NCBI RefSeq assembly: GCF_900316465.1
Contig: NZ_ONDD01000031.1
Location: forward strand, 1-24,549
Direction of reading: 5' to 3'
Length of the DNA: 24,549 nucleotides
Source of the DNA: an uncultured Fibrobacter sp.
GTDB taxonomy: Bacteria; Fibrobacterota; Fibrobacteria; Fibrobacterales; Fibrobacteraceae
Of the stretch, positions 7,601 through 15,046 are shown piece after piece. Each line of letters opens with the position of its first letter. Within the stretch, counting starts at the first letter, position 1. Made by a program: the position numbers and the translations under genes. Under the pieces are notes generated by a model. It worked only from the letters and a program-made list of their open reading frames with translations, was not told the origin of the DNA and made no database searches.

Positions 7601-8279
7601 AAATATGTTCACTGCTGACATTCAGGTTTTTGATAGTGACATGATTTCCATCAAAAACACCACCATAAGACACTTCACCCTTACCCGCAGCAATGGGAAC
7701 AAAGGGTTTATGATTCATATCAATATAATTCGCCACCACCTTCGCATTAAAAGTCACATTTGGCGATGCGTAATTTTTATCCTTCGTTTTTTCAGAAATC
7801 AACGTAATAGCATTGGAATTGTTTTTGAAGAACGCTTCAACATTTGCGGCAATCGCATCTGCGGCGCCATTCTTAAAAATTTTCGCTACGCTGTCTAGAT
7901 AAGCATTCTTCGCATTATTGAATGTACTTGTAGAGTCCTTCAACTTATCCGTAGCAGCAGTATCTATAAAAGCCTGCATTTTCTTTTGGGCATATGCATT
8001 CGCGTTTGTCGTATCAGCAGCAGTCATCTTGGCATGCGCCAAGGAGTCTGCCGAATAGCCCTTGGCAATTTCCTTAGCAGCATAGATATTCACCGTATCA
8101 GAGAACCACGCCAGATTGGCCGCCGATTCAATCAGGAAAAAGTCCTTGCCATCGATTTTTTCCTTTTTGGCAGGAGTCTTGGTTACACCATCCCAAACAT
8201 CCGCCCATGCGGACTGCACAGCCAACAAGAAAACAAGCAGAGCGAGCACTCTAGCAAGAGAAATCTTACTTGTATCCAT
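4689..8279 (-). CDS. Large secreted surface protein with GLUG-like and InlB B-type repeats and a T9SS-like C-terminal domain
   Basis: This 1196-residue protein starts with a signal peptide (hydrophobic LARVLALLVFLLAV, cleavage near AWA-D). Residues about 200-395 are Gly-rich GLUG-like repeats (VGGIVGN, VGGVVGQ). About 458-752 holds four Listeria-Bacteroides (InlB B-type, Flg_new) repeats, each ending in a motif such as GWF...LYAKW, and a looser fifth follows. Three further units of the pattern YGS/G-xxx-DT...YEPxF occur near 835-905, 910-985 and 1066-1128. The last 65 or so residues (DRIVVFDMDGRVVKRG...GSYTVRVG) look like a type IX secretion sorting domain. These repeats usually serve as surface stalks or adhesion modules; the ligand is unknown. 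No enzyme domain was recognised. The start at 8279 is chosen because AGAGGG lies 6 bases upstream; ATGs at 8300 and 8321 are in frame but have weaker sites. Confidence 0.85.
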   Translation of the reverse strand: MDTSKISLARVLALLVFLLAVQSAWADVWDGVTKTPAKKEKIDGKDFFLIESAANLAWFSDTVNIYAAKEIAKGYSADSLAHAKMTAADTTNANAYAQKKMQAFIDTAATDKLKDSTSTFNNAKNAYLDSVAKIFKNGAADAIAANVEAFFKNNSNAITLISEKTKDKNYASPNVTFNAKVVANYIDMNHKPFVPIAAGKGEVSYGGVFDGNHVTIKNLNVSSEHISAINRNYGQNIAFIATLDKGTVKNVVLDSVYIKAATDIGSILAGEANKISVGTVVAWQASGTVEGCYASGIVYNSGKGQAVGGIVGNAAAGLVKNNLSIISIQISGSQAYVGGVVGQVKDKGVKVESCVYDGGKFINDSTAHDGGVIGLRFEKNNTVRNAYYDKYDVDKGVAQGSSEGVKAADELNQLQIVCILNDGEWDESTSTCSADGVWSTGDHITNQGVSKNDKNETIYTIRFDANGGTFPEGAKTVKYLRFGELVTTAEITSPTYAGDSIFWGWSMDPAATAPVTSMFLDTAYGQRTVYAVWKKTVDVTFDYNNDVNPGVTTKKIGLGDSVVAVASPAPYDVYYFVGWATDKTATEPLKQLGVAEEGLTYYAVWSTDATYTVAFDVQGKGNELQSQQIKKNGKAVKPEPTADGYTFEGWFTEAACQNAFDFNTAITKNITLYAKWKLETYTITYEMDGGENDESNPTSFTIESETIVFKNPKVRVGYLFDGWYYNPDYSHVATQVSQGYFGSFTLYAKWIPMQYEVIYAAGSRGMGTVEIDYKPHGDSLVLSSEKYLYYNEHYRVSFLHAGWTLSDGGSKEYDFGAKYGTDADITLYPYWSKLVKVHYGSEDKDTLWVDLSAVKSDSLVSNAISEVLLSHEPMIELPSKNADDKYVYTLKWVSDSLAVYEPIFEKSERKKEIVVAYGSGERDTIIIKDPKFKTDEELQKLIKDAFANHNPVIPLPTKAADSLYEYEFAKFVLNTQTGVYEPLFVKAGSLLFKINFHLPKGAELVENFAGYKYGEVTKLPNAVMKSDASWMFNGWYTKTKGRGDRVKAMREKDSGNKSLYPLFQKTIRYDANGEKGEIVIIYTDRYDTTIARALRSVTPKDYTEGKVTYTFSKWVLEDDVYVATFKKQTVRFNVVLDSRAFNIEEAQVGDRIVVFDMDGRVVKRGIVSNGSERVEVAKPGSYTVRVGKAAVQVNVR

Positions 8280-8464
8280 AGATACCCTCTTCACTGACAT
8301 CTTTCCGTTCCACAAAAACAAGGAAAATCTTTGATATTCCTTCTTGTCCTAAAATTAATTATTTTTTTTTACAAAGTCCATTTTTTTATTATTTTTTTGC
8401 AGAATAGCTATTTTTTACTTATTTTATGTAACGGAAACCCATTTTTGGGAGCGAGTGCACGATT

Positions 8465-9457
8465 ATGACCATAATTCGTAAAGCTTTAACGATTTGCAGC
8501 CTATCCATGGCTTTCGGTTTTGCCCAGGAGTTCGTCGTGACGACAGACTCTGCCGCTGCAGCCAAAGCCGAGCAAGATAGCATCGCCGCTGTAACCACTA
8601 CAGACACAACCGCAGTTCCTACGGAATCCCAAGCAGTAGCCGAAGCAGACAGTACAAAGCCTGCCGAAACCGACAAGGCCGATACTGCCGGTTCCAAGAA
8701 AATGCGCAACAAGATCACTTACGCCGACTACCAAGAAAAGGCTATACGTAAAGCGAAAAAACGCTCCAAGACCATGCACCACGGTTTGAGCCTTACGAGC
8801 GCCACGTACAACGACAAGAACTATTGGCACATGGACCACGACGCCACATGGGGTATGGGCATGGGCATGTACTACTTCTACAGGCACTATTTCGGCAACT
8901 ACCTAGGTGTCCAAGGCAGAATCGGTGCCTTGTACCGCTATTCCCGCTGGACATTCGACGCAGACGAACAAGAAGGCAAGCTTTCTACCGGCGAAACGTA
9001 CACACTCACGCACGAACTTGACCGCAAGTACTACAACTTCTCGGCAGACATGCCGCTGACCGGTAAGTTGGGTTACCACATCAAGGGCACCACCACATTC
9101 CTGTACACCAGTTTAACTCTCGGACTGACCAAGCCTATTTACGAATTGACCGACACCGAGAACAGGCTCTACATCAGCTCCAAGAACAGCAAGCTTAACA
9201 AGGATCTTTCGCTGATTGAAAGTTCCAACGCCAATCCGTTCCCGGCATACGAAAGCCACCAGACCAACAAGTTCTTCTACATGGACGACTGGGAAACGAA
9301 CAGCTGGATTGGTCTCGGTATCGAAAGCAGACTTATCTCCTTTGAAATCCAGATGTTTGCCTTTGGCGGCGCAACGCAAAACGCAAACCACAGGTTCCAC
9401 AACATCGGACAGGGCACTCCGACCTGGCGCATGTTCTTAGACTTTAGCATAAGGTAA
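8465..9457 (+). CDS. Predicted outer-membrane beta-barrel protein, function unknown
   Basis: The 330-residue protein has a signal peptide (about 1-21, FGFAQ). A low-complexity Ala/Thr/Asp/Glu linker (about 22-78) and a basic segment (KAIRKAKKRSKT) come next. The rest alternates polar and aromatic residues in a way typical of beta-barrel strands, with many Tyr/Trp and Gly (GMGMGMYYFYRHYFGNYLG) and a last strand TWRMFLDFSIR that reaches the C-terminus. No named family was recognised. The layout of signal peptide, charged linker and barrel is shared with the protein encoded at 17191-18216, but sequence similarity is not obvious. A lipoprotein gene follows after 12 bases, so the two are probably cotranscribed and may form an envelope complex. 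Confidence 0.7.
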   Translation: MTIIRKALTICSLSMAFGFAQEFVVTTDSAAAAKAEQDSIAAVTTTDTTAVPTESQAVAEADSTKPAETDKADTAGSKKMRNKITYADYQEKAIRKAKKRSKTMHHGLSLTSATYNDKNYWHMDHDATWGMGMGMYYFYRHYFGNYLGVQGRIGALYRYSRWTFDADEQEGKLSTGETYTLTHELDRKYYNFSADMPLTGKLGYHIKGTTTFLYTSLTLGLTKPIYELTDTENRLYISSKNSKLNKDLSLIESSNANPFPAYESHQTNKFFYMDDWETNSWIGLGIESRLISFEIQMFAFGGATQNANHRFHNIGQGTPTWRMFLDFSIR

Positions 9458-9469
9458 TCAGGTATTATT

Positions 9470-10288
9470 ATGAATCAGAAAAGCTTTATGTTGAAATTCG
9501 TCACGATTCCGTTGCTTGCATTGGCAACGCTTCCGTTTGTTGCCTGCGGTGACAACCCCATTGAAGTTGAAGACAAAAAACAGGCCGAATATTCTGTCAA
9601 TCTCGAAGCTCAGACTGCCTTGGATTCGCTCGAAAGCAGACGCGAAAGGATAGACAATTACACTTGTTACGAACAGACCAAGCGCTACACCGACAACTAC
9701 AAGAAGCGCTGCGACCGTTTTATTGAAAAGTTCAGAGGCAACAGCGCAGACACCGTGCTAAGCCTGGCCACCGTTATCAAGATGGTCAAGAACGAAGACG
9801 ATTACAACGACAAGGGCAACTACATCGCGACAAACGATGACCCGGCAATCAACTACCTGCAAGAAAACAAGATGTTGAGCATTACACTTGTCAACTACAG
9901 GCAGACCGTTGATTCCATTAGCAAGGACGAAAAAACGGGTGACCCCGAAATCCGATTCCTGGTCAAGTCTTACATTGATTCAGAGCCTTCGGAATACGAT
10001 CCGTTCTCCGCAACCGTCCTGGACACGGTCGATGTTGACAAATGGTCCGGCGAAAAGAAGGTCACCATCCAGTTGCCGCGCGGTATCGACGCGATTGAAA
10101 TCTGCCCGGTTCTCAGAGACAAGAACGAACACGACGATTACTACGACGACGAGGACCTGCTGAATGATTCCGACTGCATTCCGGTGAAGAACTTGGGATG
10201 GGTCGCCGAGAACAACCCGAAGCTGAACACAACTACGGGTGAAAAGGCTAGAATCATTTGGGAATGGTTCTTGTACTCGATTGAATAG
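9470..10288 (+). CDS. Predicted lipoprotein of unknown function
   Basis: This 272-residue protein has an N-terminal hydrophobic stretch followed by the lipobox-like FVAC-GDN (Cys at about 26), which points to lipid attachment at the outer membrane or periplasmic face. Residues 50-95 are rich in charged residues and contain paired cysteines (NYTCYEQ, KKRCDRF) that could form a disulfide. The second half is beta-rich with an acidic run DDYYDDEDLLNDSD. No family was recognised. It lies 12 bases after the barrel gene and probably forms an operon with it. Its stop codon (10286-10288) directly abuts the stop of the convergent helicase gene, leaving no room for a terminator between them. Confidence 0.7.
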   Translation: MNQKSFMLKFVTIPLLALATLPFVACGDNPIEVEDKKQAEYSVNLEAQTALDSLESRRERIDNYTCYEQTKRYTDNYKKRCDRFIEKFRGNSADTVLSLATVIKMVKNEDDYNDKGNYIATNDDPAINYLQENKMLSITLVNYRQTVDSISKDEKTGDPEIRFLVKSYIDSEPSEYDPFSATVLDTVDVDKWSGEKKVTIQLPRGIDAIEICPVLRDKNEHDDYYDDEDLLNDSDCIPVKNLGWVAENNPKLNTTTGEKARIIWEWFLYSIE

Positions 10289-11791
10289 CTAATTGCCTTG
10301 AGCGCGGCGAGCGGCCTCTGCGGCCTCGCGCATGCGCTTGCGAGCTCGCGAGCCGGGACGATTTTTCCCGATGGTGCGGTGCCCGAGCTGGTCCTGCGAA
10401 TTAACCTTTTGAACGCCTTCGCCCTTTGGAGCGGGGCGTTTTTCGTTTTGCGATTGATTCTGCGGACGGTTTTGCTGCGGGCGATTCTTTCCGTGACCAT
10501 GCTTGGTCTGATTATTGTTTTCAGCCTTCTGGCCGCCCTGACGATTGTTGTCGCGGTTTTGCTTGCCACGATTCTGTTGTTCGCGGCGCGGGAATCCACG
10601 GCCGCGGGCATTGCGCATTTCGCTTTCGGGCGTTTCCTTCTGCTGAGGCGGAAGCTTTTCGTAAATCGCCTTGTCGCCTTCGGGAATGCTGATTCGGGTC
10701 AACTTTTCGATAGCGCGCAAATCTTGTTCTTCGTCAGGGGCGCAGAACGAAATGGCGATACCGTCTTTGCCTGCGCGGGCGGTACGACCGATGCGGTGTA
10801 CGAAGGTTTCCGGAACATCGGGCAAGTCGTAATTGAATACGTGCGACACGTCGTCCACGTCGATTCCGCGGGCAGCGATATCGGTGGCCACCAGCACGCG
10901 AATCTGTTCGCACTTGAAGTTGCCTAAAGCCTGTTGCCTGCGGTTCTGGCTCTTGTTGCCGTGAATAGCGGCACACTTGATACCCGCCTTTTCGAGCACG
11001 CGAGTAATCTTGTCGGCGCCGTGCTTGGTGCGGCTAAAGACCAGCACTTTTTTCATTTCGGGGTGAGCGAGCAACAATTCCTTGAGGAGCGCGCCCTTAC
11101 GGCGTTTGTCAATGCGGTAGAGTTCCTGGTGAATGCGTTCAATAGGCGTGCTCTGCGGCGCCACCTCCACCCTCACTGGGTTCGGGCGCAGGATTGTCGC
11201 GGCAAGCTTCGTAATATCGTCGGGCATGGTCGCGCTGAAGAACAGGTTCTGGCGGTTCTGCGGCAACAGCGCCACCACCTTGCGAATGTCATGAATGAAT
11301 CCCATGTCGAGCATGCGGTCGGCTTCGTCGAGCACGAAGAATTCCAATGCCTTCAGGGATACCGCCTTCTGGTTGATCAAATCGAGCAGGCGGCCCGGAG
11401 TCGCGACCAGAACATCAACGCCGCGAATCAGGTTGCGCTTTTGGCTCACGTCGCTCACGCCGCCGAAAATGCAGGCGGTCGAAATCGCCGTAAATTGGGC
11501 ATACTGCTTAAAGCATTCTTCTACCTGAATGGCAAGTTCGCGCGTGGGCAAAAGAATCAAAGCGCGGCAGGTCTTGGGTGCACGGAATTTGCCGGAATCC
11601 AGCAACAACTGCAGAATCGGGAGCGCAAAAGCCGCCGTCTTCCCCGTACCCGTCTGAGCAATCCCCAAAAGATCCTTACCTTCCAACAAACTCGGAATTG
11701 ATTTTTCTTGAATCGGGGTGGGTTGTTCGTAGCCGACAGCGCGAATTGCGCGCTGCAAAGGGTTTGCCAGGGGAAGTTCTGAAAAAAGCAT
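10289..11791 (-). CDS. rhlE: DEAD-box ATP-dependent RNA helicase, RhlE type
   Basis: The protein unwinds short RNA duplexes using ATP, in roles such as ribosome assembly and RNA decay. The two RecA-like domains carry the full set of motifs: Q motif (YEQPTPIQ, 21-28), Walker A AQTGTGKT (45-52), PTRELA (82-87), TPGR (131-134), DEAD (155-158), SAT (186-188), VFSRT (251-255), ATDIAARGID (302-311) and HRIGRTARAG (332-341). After about residue 385 comes a long basic tail rich in Gln, Asn, Arg and Gly, ending in RARKRMREAAEAARRAQ. Such tails usually bind RNA without sequence specificity, and DEAD-box proteins of this kind are often cold-shock or ribosome factors. Length (500) is normal for an RhlE with an extended tail. 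The Shine-Dalgarno sequence is weak. Confidence 0.92.
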   Translation of the reverse strand: MLFSELPLANPLQRAIRAVGYEQPTPIQEKSIPSLLEGKDLLGIAQTGTGKTAAFALPILQLLLDSGKFRAPKTCRALILLPTRELAIQVEECFKQYAQFTAISTACIFGGVSDVSQKRNLIRGVDVLVATPGRLLDLINQKAVSLKALEFFVLDEADRMLDMGFIHDIRKVVALLPQNRQNLFFSATMPDDITKLAATILRPNPVRVEVAPQSTPIERIHQELYRIDKRRKGALLKELLLAHPEMKKVLVFSRTKHGADKITRVLEKAGIKCAAIHGNKSQNRRQQALGNFKCEQIRVLVATDIAARGIDVDDVSHVFNYDLPDVPETFVHRIGRTARAGKDGIAISFCAPDEEQDLRAIEKLTRISIPEGDKAIYEKLPPQQKETPESEMRNARGRGFPRREQQNRGKQNRDNNRQGGQKAENNNQTKHGHGKNRPQQNRPQNQSQNEKRPAPKGEGVQKVNSQDQLGHRTIGKNRPGSRARKRMREAAEAARRAQGN

Positions 11792-11808
11792 ATTAAAACC
11801 AAATGTAG

Positions 11809-11845
11809 AAAAAGGGAATCCCTTTTTATCAGGATTCCCTTTTTT
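11809..11845 (-). terminator. Strong terminator between the deacetylase gene and rhlE, usable on either strand
   Basis: A 13-bp perfect stem AAAAAGGGAATCC (11809-11821) / GGATTCCCTTTTT (11832-11844) with a 10-base loop carries T runs at the 3' side on both strands. It lies 25 bases past the minus-strand deacetylase stop and just upstream of rhlE, so the two are separate transcription units. Confidence 0.85.
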
Positions 11846-11869
11846 CGAGAGAGGTTTTGGTAAAACGGA

Positions 11870-13273
11870 TTAAAGCTTGACCTTAAAGGACTTGCCGCCC
11901 ACCTTGACAATGTACACGCCCTTGGCTCCGGTATAGACCTTCTGCACGGCACCGAGACCGCGAGTGGTACGCACCTGGTGACCGAGGCTGTTGAACACGG
12001 TAATGCTCATGCCCTGAGCGCCACCGACCACGATGTAGTTGTCAGAGGATCTGTAGACAGAGAGACCGAAGTCGTTCTGAAGTTCGGCAGCAATAGCCAT
12101 GCCATGGCAAGAAGGATCGAACGGATTAGCGTTGCAATCCACTTCGCCCTTGCTGGAAGAGGACTTCGGACCCCACGGATTCGTAGAAGAAGAGCTCTTG
12201 GCTTCGCTAGAAGAAGACTGCGGCGGTTCTGCGCTGCTGGAAGATTCCGGAGAAGGACCAGCACCTTCGCCAGCGATCACGATGTCACCTGCGTTCGGCA
12301 CGGCGTCGAAGTAGATATAGCCGCCGTCAATCTTGGATTCGAGCTTGGCACCGGCTTGCGTGACTTCGGCCTTGGAAAGGCTAGTCTTCACCTTCAAGGT
12401 AAGCGGATAGTCGTACTTGGAAATGTTGTCCTTAATGTTGTGAGTCAGCTTAACCGTAGTGGAGCTGCCGCTGTTAGAAACGTCAACCTTGGCGGCCTTA
12501 CGTTCCTTGATGTACATGGCAACGTGACCCATCGGAGCCACCCAAATGTCCTTGTCGTTCTGCTGGGCATACTGGAGGGAGCCTTCCATAGCGCTAGCAT
12601 CGGTCGGAGAATAGTCAGCAAAGCCATTGGTCTTGCCCTGGAAACCATGCGTGAGGAATGCAACCCAGCCGCCCTGATTAACGGCCTTCTGCATATTGCC
12701 CTTGAAATCGCTTGTTCCCTGATTACCTGTCATGAGCGCAGAGGCTGCAGCCCAGTTGTTCGGACCGTCCTTGCCCATAATATCGGAGCCGCCCTTCCAG
12801 CTTCCGTTACAAATTCTTCCCACAACGTAATTCTGCAGAACCTGGGAGTCACCCGGACTATCGCAGTTCGGGTATGCTAGCGTAATACAGCCATACTTCT
12901 GCTGAATCTTTTGGTTGATGGTTCCCTTAGACGAACCAATTTCGTTACCGGCCATCGTTCCACTGGGGTGGCTGTCGCTATGGCTTGCAATTTCGTGACC
13001 GGCAGCGGACAATTTCTGAACACCACTCCAGTTGAGCATACCATTGTTGCCACCACCATTGGCCCAATTAGTGACGATATTGAAAGTCGCCAGATAACCG
13101 TACTTTTCGAACATGGGCAAAGCGACATCGACATCGCTCTGCGGGCCATCGTCAAAAGTGAAGGAAACGGCAGCCTTGCGGAAGCCTGCCCATGTGGCAA
13201 CTTCTGCATCTTGGGCGTAAATCATTGATGCACCCATAAGAGCTGCAGCAACAGTCAATTTTTTGTAATCCAT
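11870..13273 (-). CDS. Secreted polysaccharide deacetylase (NodB/CE4-like) with Ser-rich linkers and T9SS-like C-terminal domain
   Basis: The 467-residue protein begins with a signal peptide (cleavage near IYA-QDA). The NodB-homology domain shows SFTFDDGPQSD (37-47; catalytic base and metal Asp), HEIASHSDSH (93-102; metal His pair) and FLTHGF (about residue 207; motif 5). In place of the usual Arg-Pro motif 3 there is LAYPNCDSPG, so the active site is somewhat divergent. The likely reaction is removal of acetyl groups from plant-wall xylan or from chitin/peptidoglycan-type sugars; the substrate cannot be told from sequence. A beta domain (about 255-330) follows, then several SSSS linkers (about 335-375) and a C-terminal domain (MSITVFNSLGHQVRTTRG...GVYIVKVGGKS) of the T9SS sorting type. 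Together these indicate an extracellular or surface enzyme. AAGGAG lies upstream of the ATG. Confidence 0.88.
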   Translation of the reverse strand: MDYKKLTVAAALMGASMIYAQDAEVATWAGFRKAAVSFTFDDGPQSDVDVALPMFEKYGYLATFNIVTNWANGGGNNGMLNWSGVQKLSAAGHEIASHSDSHPSGTMAGNEIGSSKGTINQKIQQKYGCITLAYPNCDSPGDSQVLQNYVVGRICNGSWKGGSDIMGKDGPNNWAAASALMTGNQGTSDFKGNMQKAVNQGGWVAFLTHGFQGKTNGFADYSPTDASAMEGSLQYAQQNDKDIWVAPMGHVAMYIKERKAAKVDVSNSGSSTTVKLTHNIKDNISKYDYPLTLKVKTSLSKAEVTQAGAKLESKIDGGYIYFDAVPNAGDIVIAGEGAGPSPESSSSAEPPQSSSSEAKSSSSTNPWGPKSSSSKGEVDCNANPFDPSCHGMAIAAELQNDFGLSVYRSSDNYIVVGGAQGMSITVFNSLGHQVRTTRGLGAVQKVYTGAKGVYIVKVGGKSFKVKL

Positions 13274-13329
13274 ACTCGGACACTCCTTGCAATTATATTC
13301 ACTCGCCCATAAATATATATATGAGCTAT

Positions 13330-13350
13330 AAAAAAAGGCCCTTTCGGGCC
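13330..13350 (-). terminator. Terminator of the frr-uppS-cdsA operon
   Basis: On the minus strand GGCCC-GAAA-GGGCC is followed by seven T's: a stable GNRA-type tetraloop hairpin with a T tract. It lies about 100 bases after the cdsA stop and ahead of the deacetylase gene. Confidence 0.85.
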
Positions 13351-13357
13351 TATATAG

Positions 13358-13377
13358 CGTTGTTACTTAAAACAACG
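13358..13377. other. Inverted repeat upstream of the cdsA operon terminator
   Basis: CGTTGTT (13358-13364) pairs with AACAACG (13371-13377) around a 6-base loop. It has no T run of its own but sits directly before the GGCCC hairpin on the minus strand, so the transcript would end in two successive hairpins. Confidence 0.5.
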
Positions 13378-13414
13378 AATGTAAACGAAAATATACGGCA
13401 ATTTGGGTGGAAAA

Positions 13415-13443
13415 GCCGATGCTGATCTACATCAGCATGACGC
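13415..13443. repeat. Dispersed palindromic element, single unit
   Basis: The stem ATGCTGAT (13419-13426) / ATCAGCAT (13431-13438) is a perfect 8-bp repeat with loop CTAC, preceded by G and followed by GACG. The arrangement GA-stem-loop-stem-TGAC matches the units at 4587 and 17152, although the stem sequence differs completely. Confidence 0.5.
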
Positions 13444-13449
13444 AGGCGA

Positions 13450-14331
13450 TCAAGCGAGTTTCTGGAGGAAATCCATGAACAGGTAGAGGGCGGGAGCTGC
13501 GAGGTAGAAGGAATCGCAGCGGTCAAGCACTCCACCATGGCCGACAAACAGGTTGCCGGAATCCTTGGTACCGCTCCAGCGCTTCAGGGCAGACATCAAG
13601 AGGTCGCCTGCCTGGCCAGCCACCGTGAGGAGCAAGCCGATAACGATAGCAGAGACCCAGTTGATTTCGGCACCGAAAACAGAGAGTGCAGAAGTGCACT
13701 TGGCCCAATAAGTCACCCAGGCGATAGTCGCAATGGAGCCTGCGATAGAACCTTCCCAAGTCTTTTTCGGGCTAATGCTCGGTGCAAACAGGTGACGACC
13801 GAAGGGGCCCTTGCCGGCAGCAAATTTACCGAAAAAGTACGCCACCGTATCGCAAAGCCACATGGATGTCATGACCAAAATGAACGGATAGCAATGTTCA
13901 AAGCCCTGACCATTGCCCATCATGAGCACGTTCATGCCACCCCAGAGGCCCACATAAAGCGGGGCACCCAGCTGCATCACGAGCCACGGGAACAAGTGGT
14001 CAATTTCGACCTTGGCGTAAGCCAAGCCAATGTAAATCGCAAAAATCACGAGGAAGGTCATGCCCACCACGTAAGGCACGGCAGGCATTCCAAAATAATC
14101 GCCCTTCGAAAGAGCCCATGCCAAAGTAAGGGCTAAAGAAGAGGCAAACGAAAGGTAGCGGGTATCGGGGCCCTTATACATTTTGCAAGCCATGCCGGCC
14201 CATTCCCAGGCACCGACACCGGCCAAAAAGCACATTAACCCTATACGGCTGTAGTCAGAGAACCACAGCAAAAAGAATACGATAGGAATGGCGACAACCG
14301 CCGTAATTACACGCTGCGCAAGATTACTCAT
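13450..14331 (-). CDS. cdsA: Phosphatidate cytidylyltransferase (CDP-diacylglycerol synthase)
   Basis: The enzyme makes CDP-diacylglycerol from CTP and phosphatidate in the inner membrane, the branch point for all phospholipids. The 293-residue protein has about eight hydrophobic segments and ends with the family signature (SALKRWSGTKDSGN followed by GHGGVLDRCDSF), with the expected Lys-Asp and Asp residues. The start is placed at 14331, because AAAGG lies 7 bases upstream and because this ATG overlaps the end of uppS by 8 bases (ATGAGTAA), a classic sign of translational coupling. An in-frame ATG at 14346 lies further inside uppS and is less likely. It is the last gene of the frr-uppS-cdsA operon. 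Confidence 0.95.
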   Translation of the reverse strand: MSNLAQRVITAVVAIPIVFFLLWFSDYSRIGLMCFLAGVGAWEWAGMACKMYKGPDTRYLSFASSLALTLAWALSKGDYFGMPAVPYVVGMTFLVIFAIYIGLAYAKVEIDHLFPWLVMQLGAPLYVGLWGGMNVLMMGNGQGFEHCYPFILVMTSMWLCDTVAYFFGKFAAGKGPFGRHLFAPSISPKKTWEGSIAGSIATIAWVTYWAKCTSALSVFGAEINWVSAIVIGLLLTVAGQAGDLLMSALKRWSGTKDSGNLFVGHGGVLDRCDSFYLAAPALYLFMDFLQKLA

Positions 14332-15034
14332 GCAACACCTTTCCAAAACGTCTTTCTCGAGTATTGAAGAACTCGACGGCCTTCAAGAATTCTTCCTTGG
14401 TAAAGTCGGGCCACAGCGTATCGGTTACGTAGAATTCGCTGTAAGCGGCCTGCCAAAGCAGGTAATTCGAAAGCCTGAACTCTCCCCCGGTACGAATCAC
14501 GAGATCCGGATCGGGAGCTCCTTTTAAATACAAATTCTTAGCGAAGAGCGTCTCGTCGATATCTTCAACCTTGATTGCCCCGGACGCCACTTGCGCGGCA
14601 ATGGAACGCGTCGCTTCGACAATTTCTTGCCTGCCACCATAAGAGATAGCGAGGTTCAGCTGCATGCCCGTGTTGTTCGCCGTCTTGTCGATGGCGGACT
14701 GCAGACTTGCGCGCGGCTTTTCTGGCAAACGGTTCATGTTGCCAATCACTGTAAGCTTCACGTTCTTTTCCATGAGGTCGGGAATTTCCTTGACAACCAT
14801 CTCGATCAAGAGGTTCATCAAGTAATCCACTTCCTTGCTGGGCCTGCCCCAGTTTTCGGAACTGAACACATACAACGTCATGTGTTCAAGTTTCAGGTTC
14901 ACGCCCACTTCGACGGCATCAATCGTCGCCTGGGTGCCCTTGCGGTGTCCGAGGAAACGTTCAAGACCGCGGCTACGGGCCCAGCGCCCGTTGCCATCCA
15001 TGATAATCGCTACATGTCTAAGCTGATTTGCCAC
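14324..15034 (-). CDS. uppS: Isoprenyl transferase / undecaprenyl diphosphate synthase
   Basis: This cis-prenyltransferase extends farnesyl diphosphate with isopentenyl diphosphate to give the C55 lipid carrier used for peptidoglycan and O-antigen. The 236-residue length is normal. Motifs seen: MDGNGRWA at 12-19 (catalytic Asp13), the conserved SSENWGRP, and RTGGEFRLSNYLLWQ near the C-terminus, followed by the Trp-Pro-Asp-Phe segment. It starts 12 bases after the frr stop and overlaps cdsA by 8 bases, so the three genes should be cotranscribed. Downstream cdsA makes another lipid precursor, so the cluster joins translation and envelope synthesis, as in many bacteria. Confidence 0.96.
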   Translation of the reverse strand: MANQLRHVAIIMDGNGRWARSRGLERFLGHRKGTQATIDAVEVGVNLKLEHMTLYVFSSENWGRPSKEVDYLMNLLIEMVVKEIPDLMEKNVKLTVIGNMNRLPEKPRASLQSAIDKTANNTGMQLNLAISYGGRQEIVEATRSIAAQVASGAIKVEDIDETLFAKNLYLKGAPDPDLVIRTGGEFRLSNYLLWQAAYSEFYVTDTLWPDFTKEEFLKAVEFFNTRERRFGKVLHE

Positions 15035-15046
15035 GCAAACCCCGGA

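Noticed and set aside
11978..12880. 300-codon plus-strand frame opposite the deacetylase gene
   Set aside because: It is antisense to a gene with clear catalytic motifs, has no recognisable features, and fits as a shadow frame.
13292..13297. TATAAT on the minus strand as the deacetylase -10 box
   Set aside because: It would place the transcription start about 12 bases from the ATG, at or within the Shine-Dalgarno sequence, and no -35 is visible.
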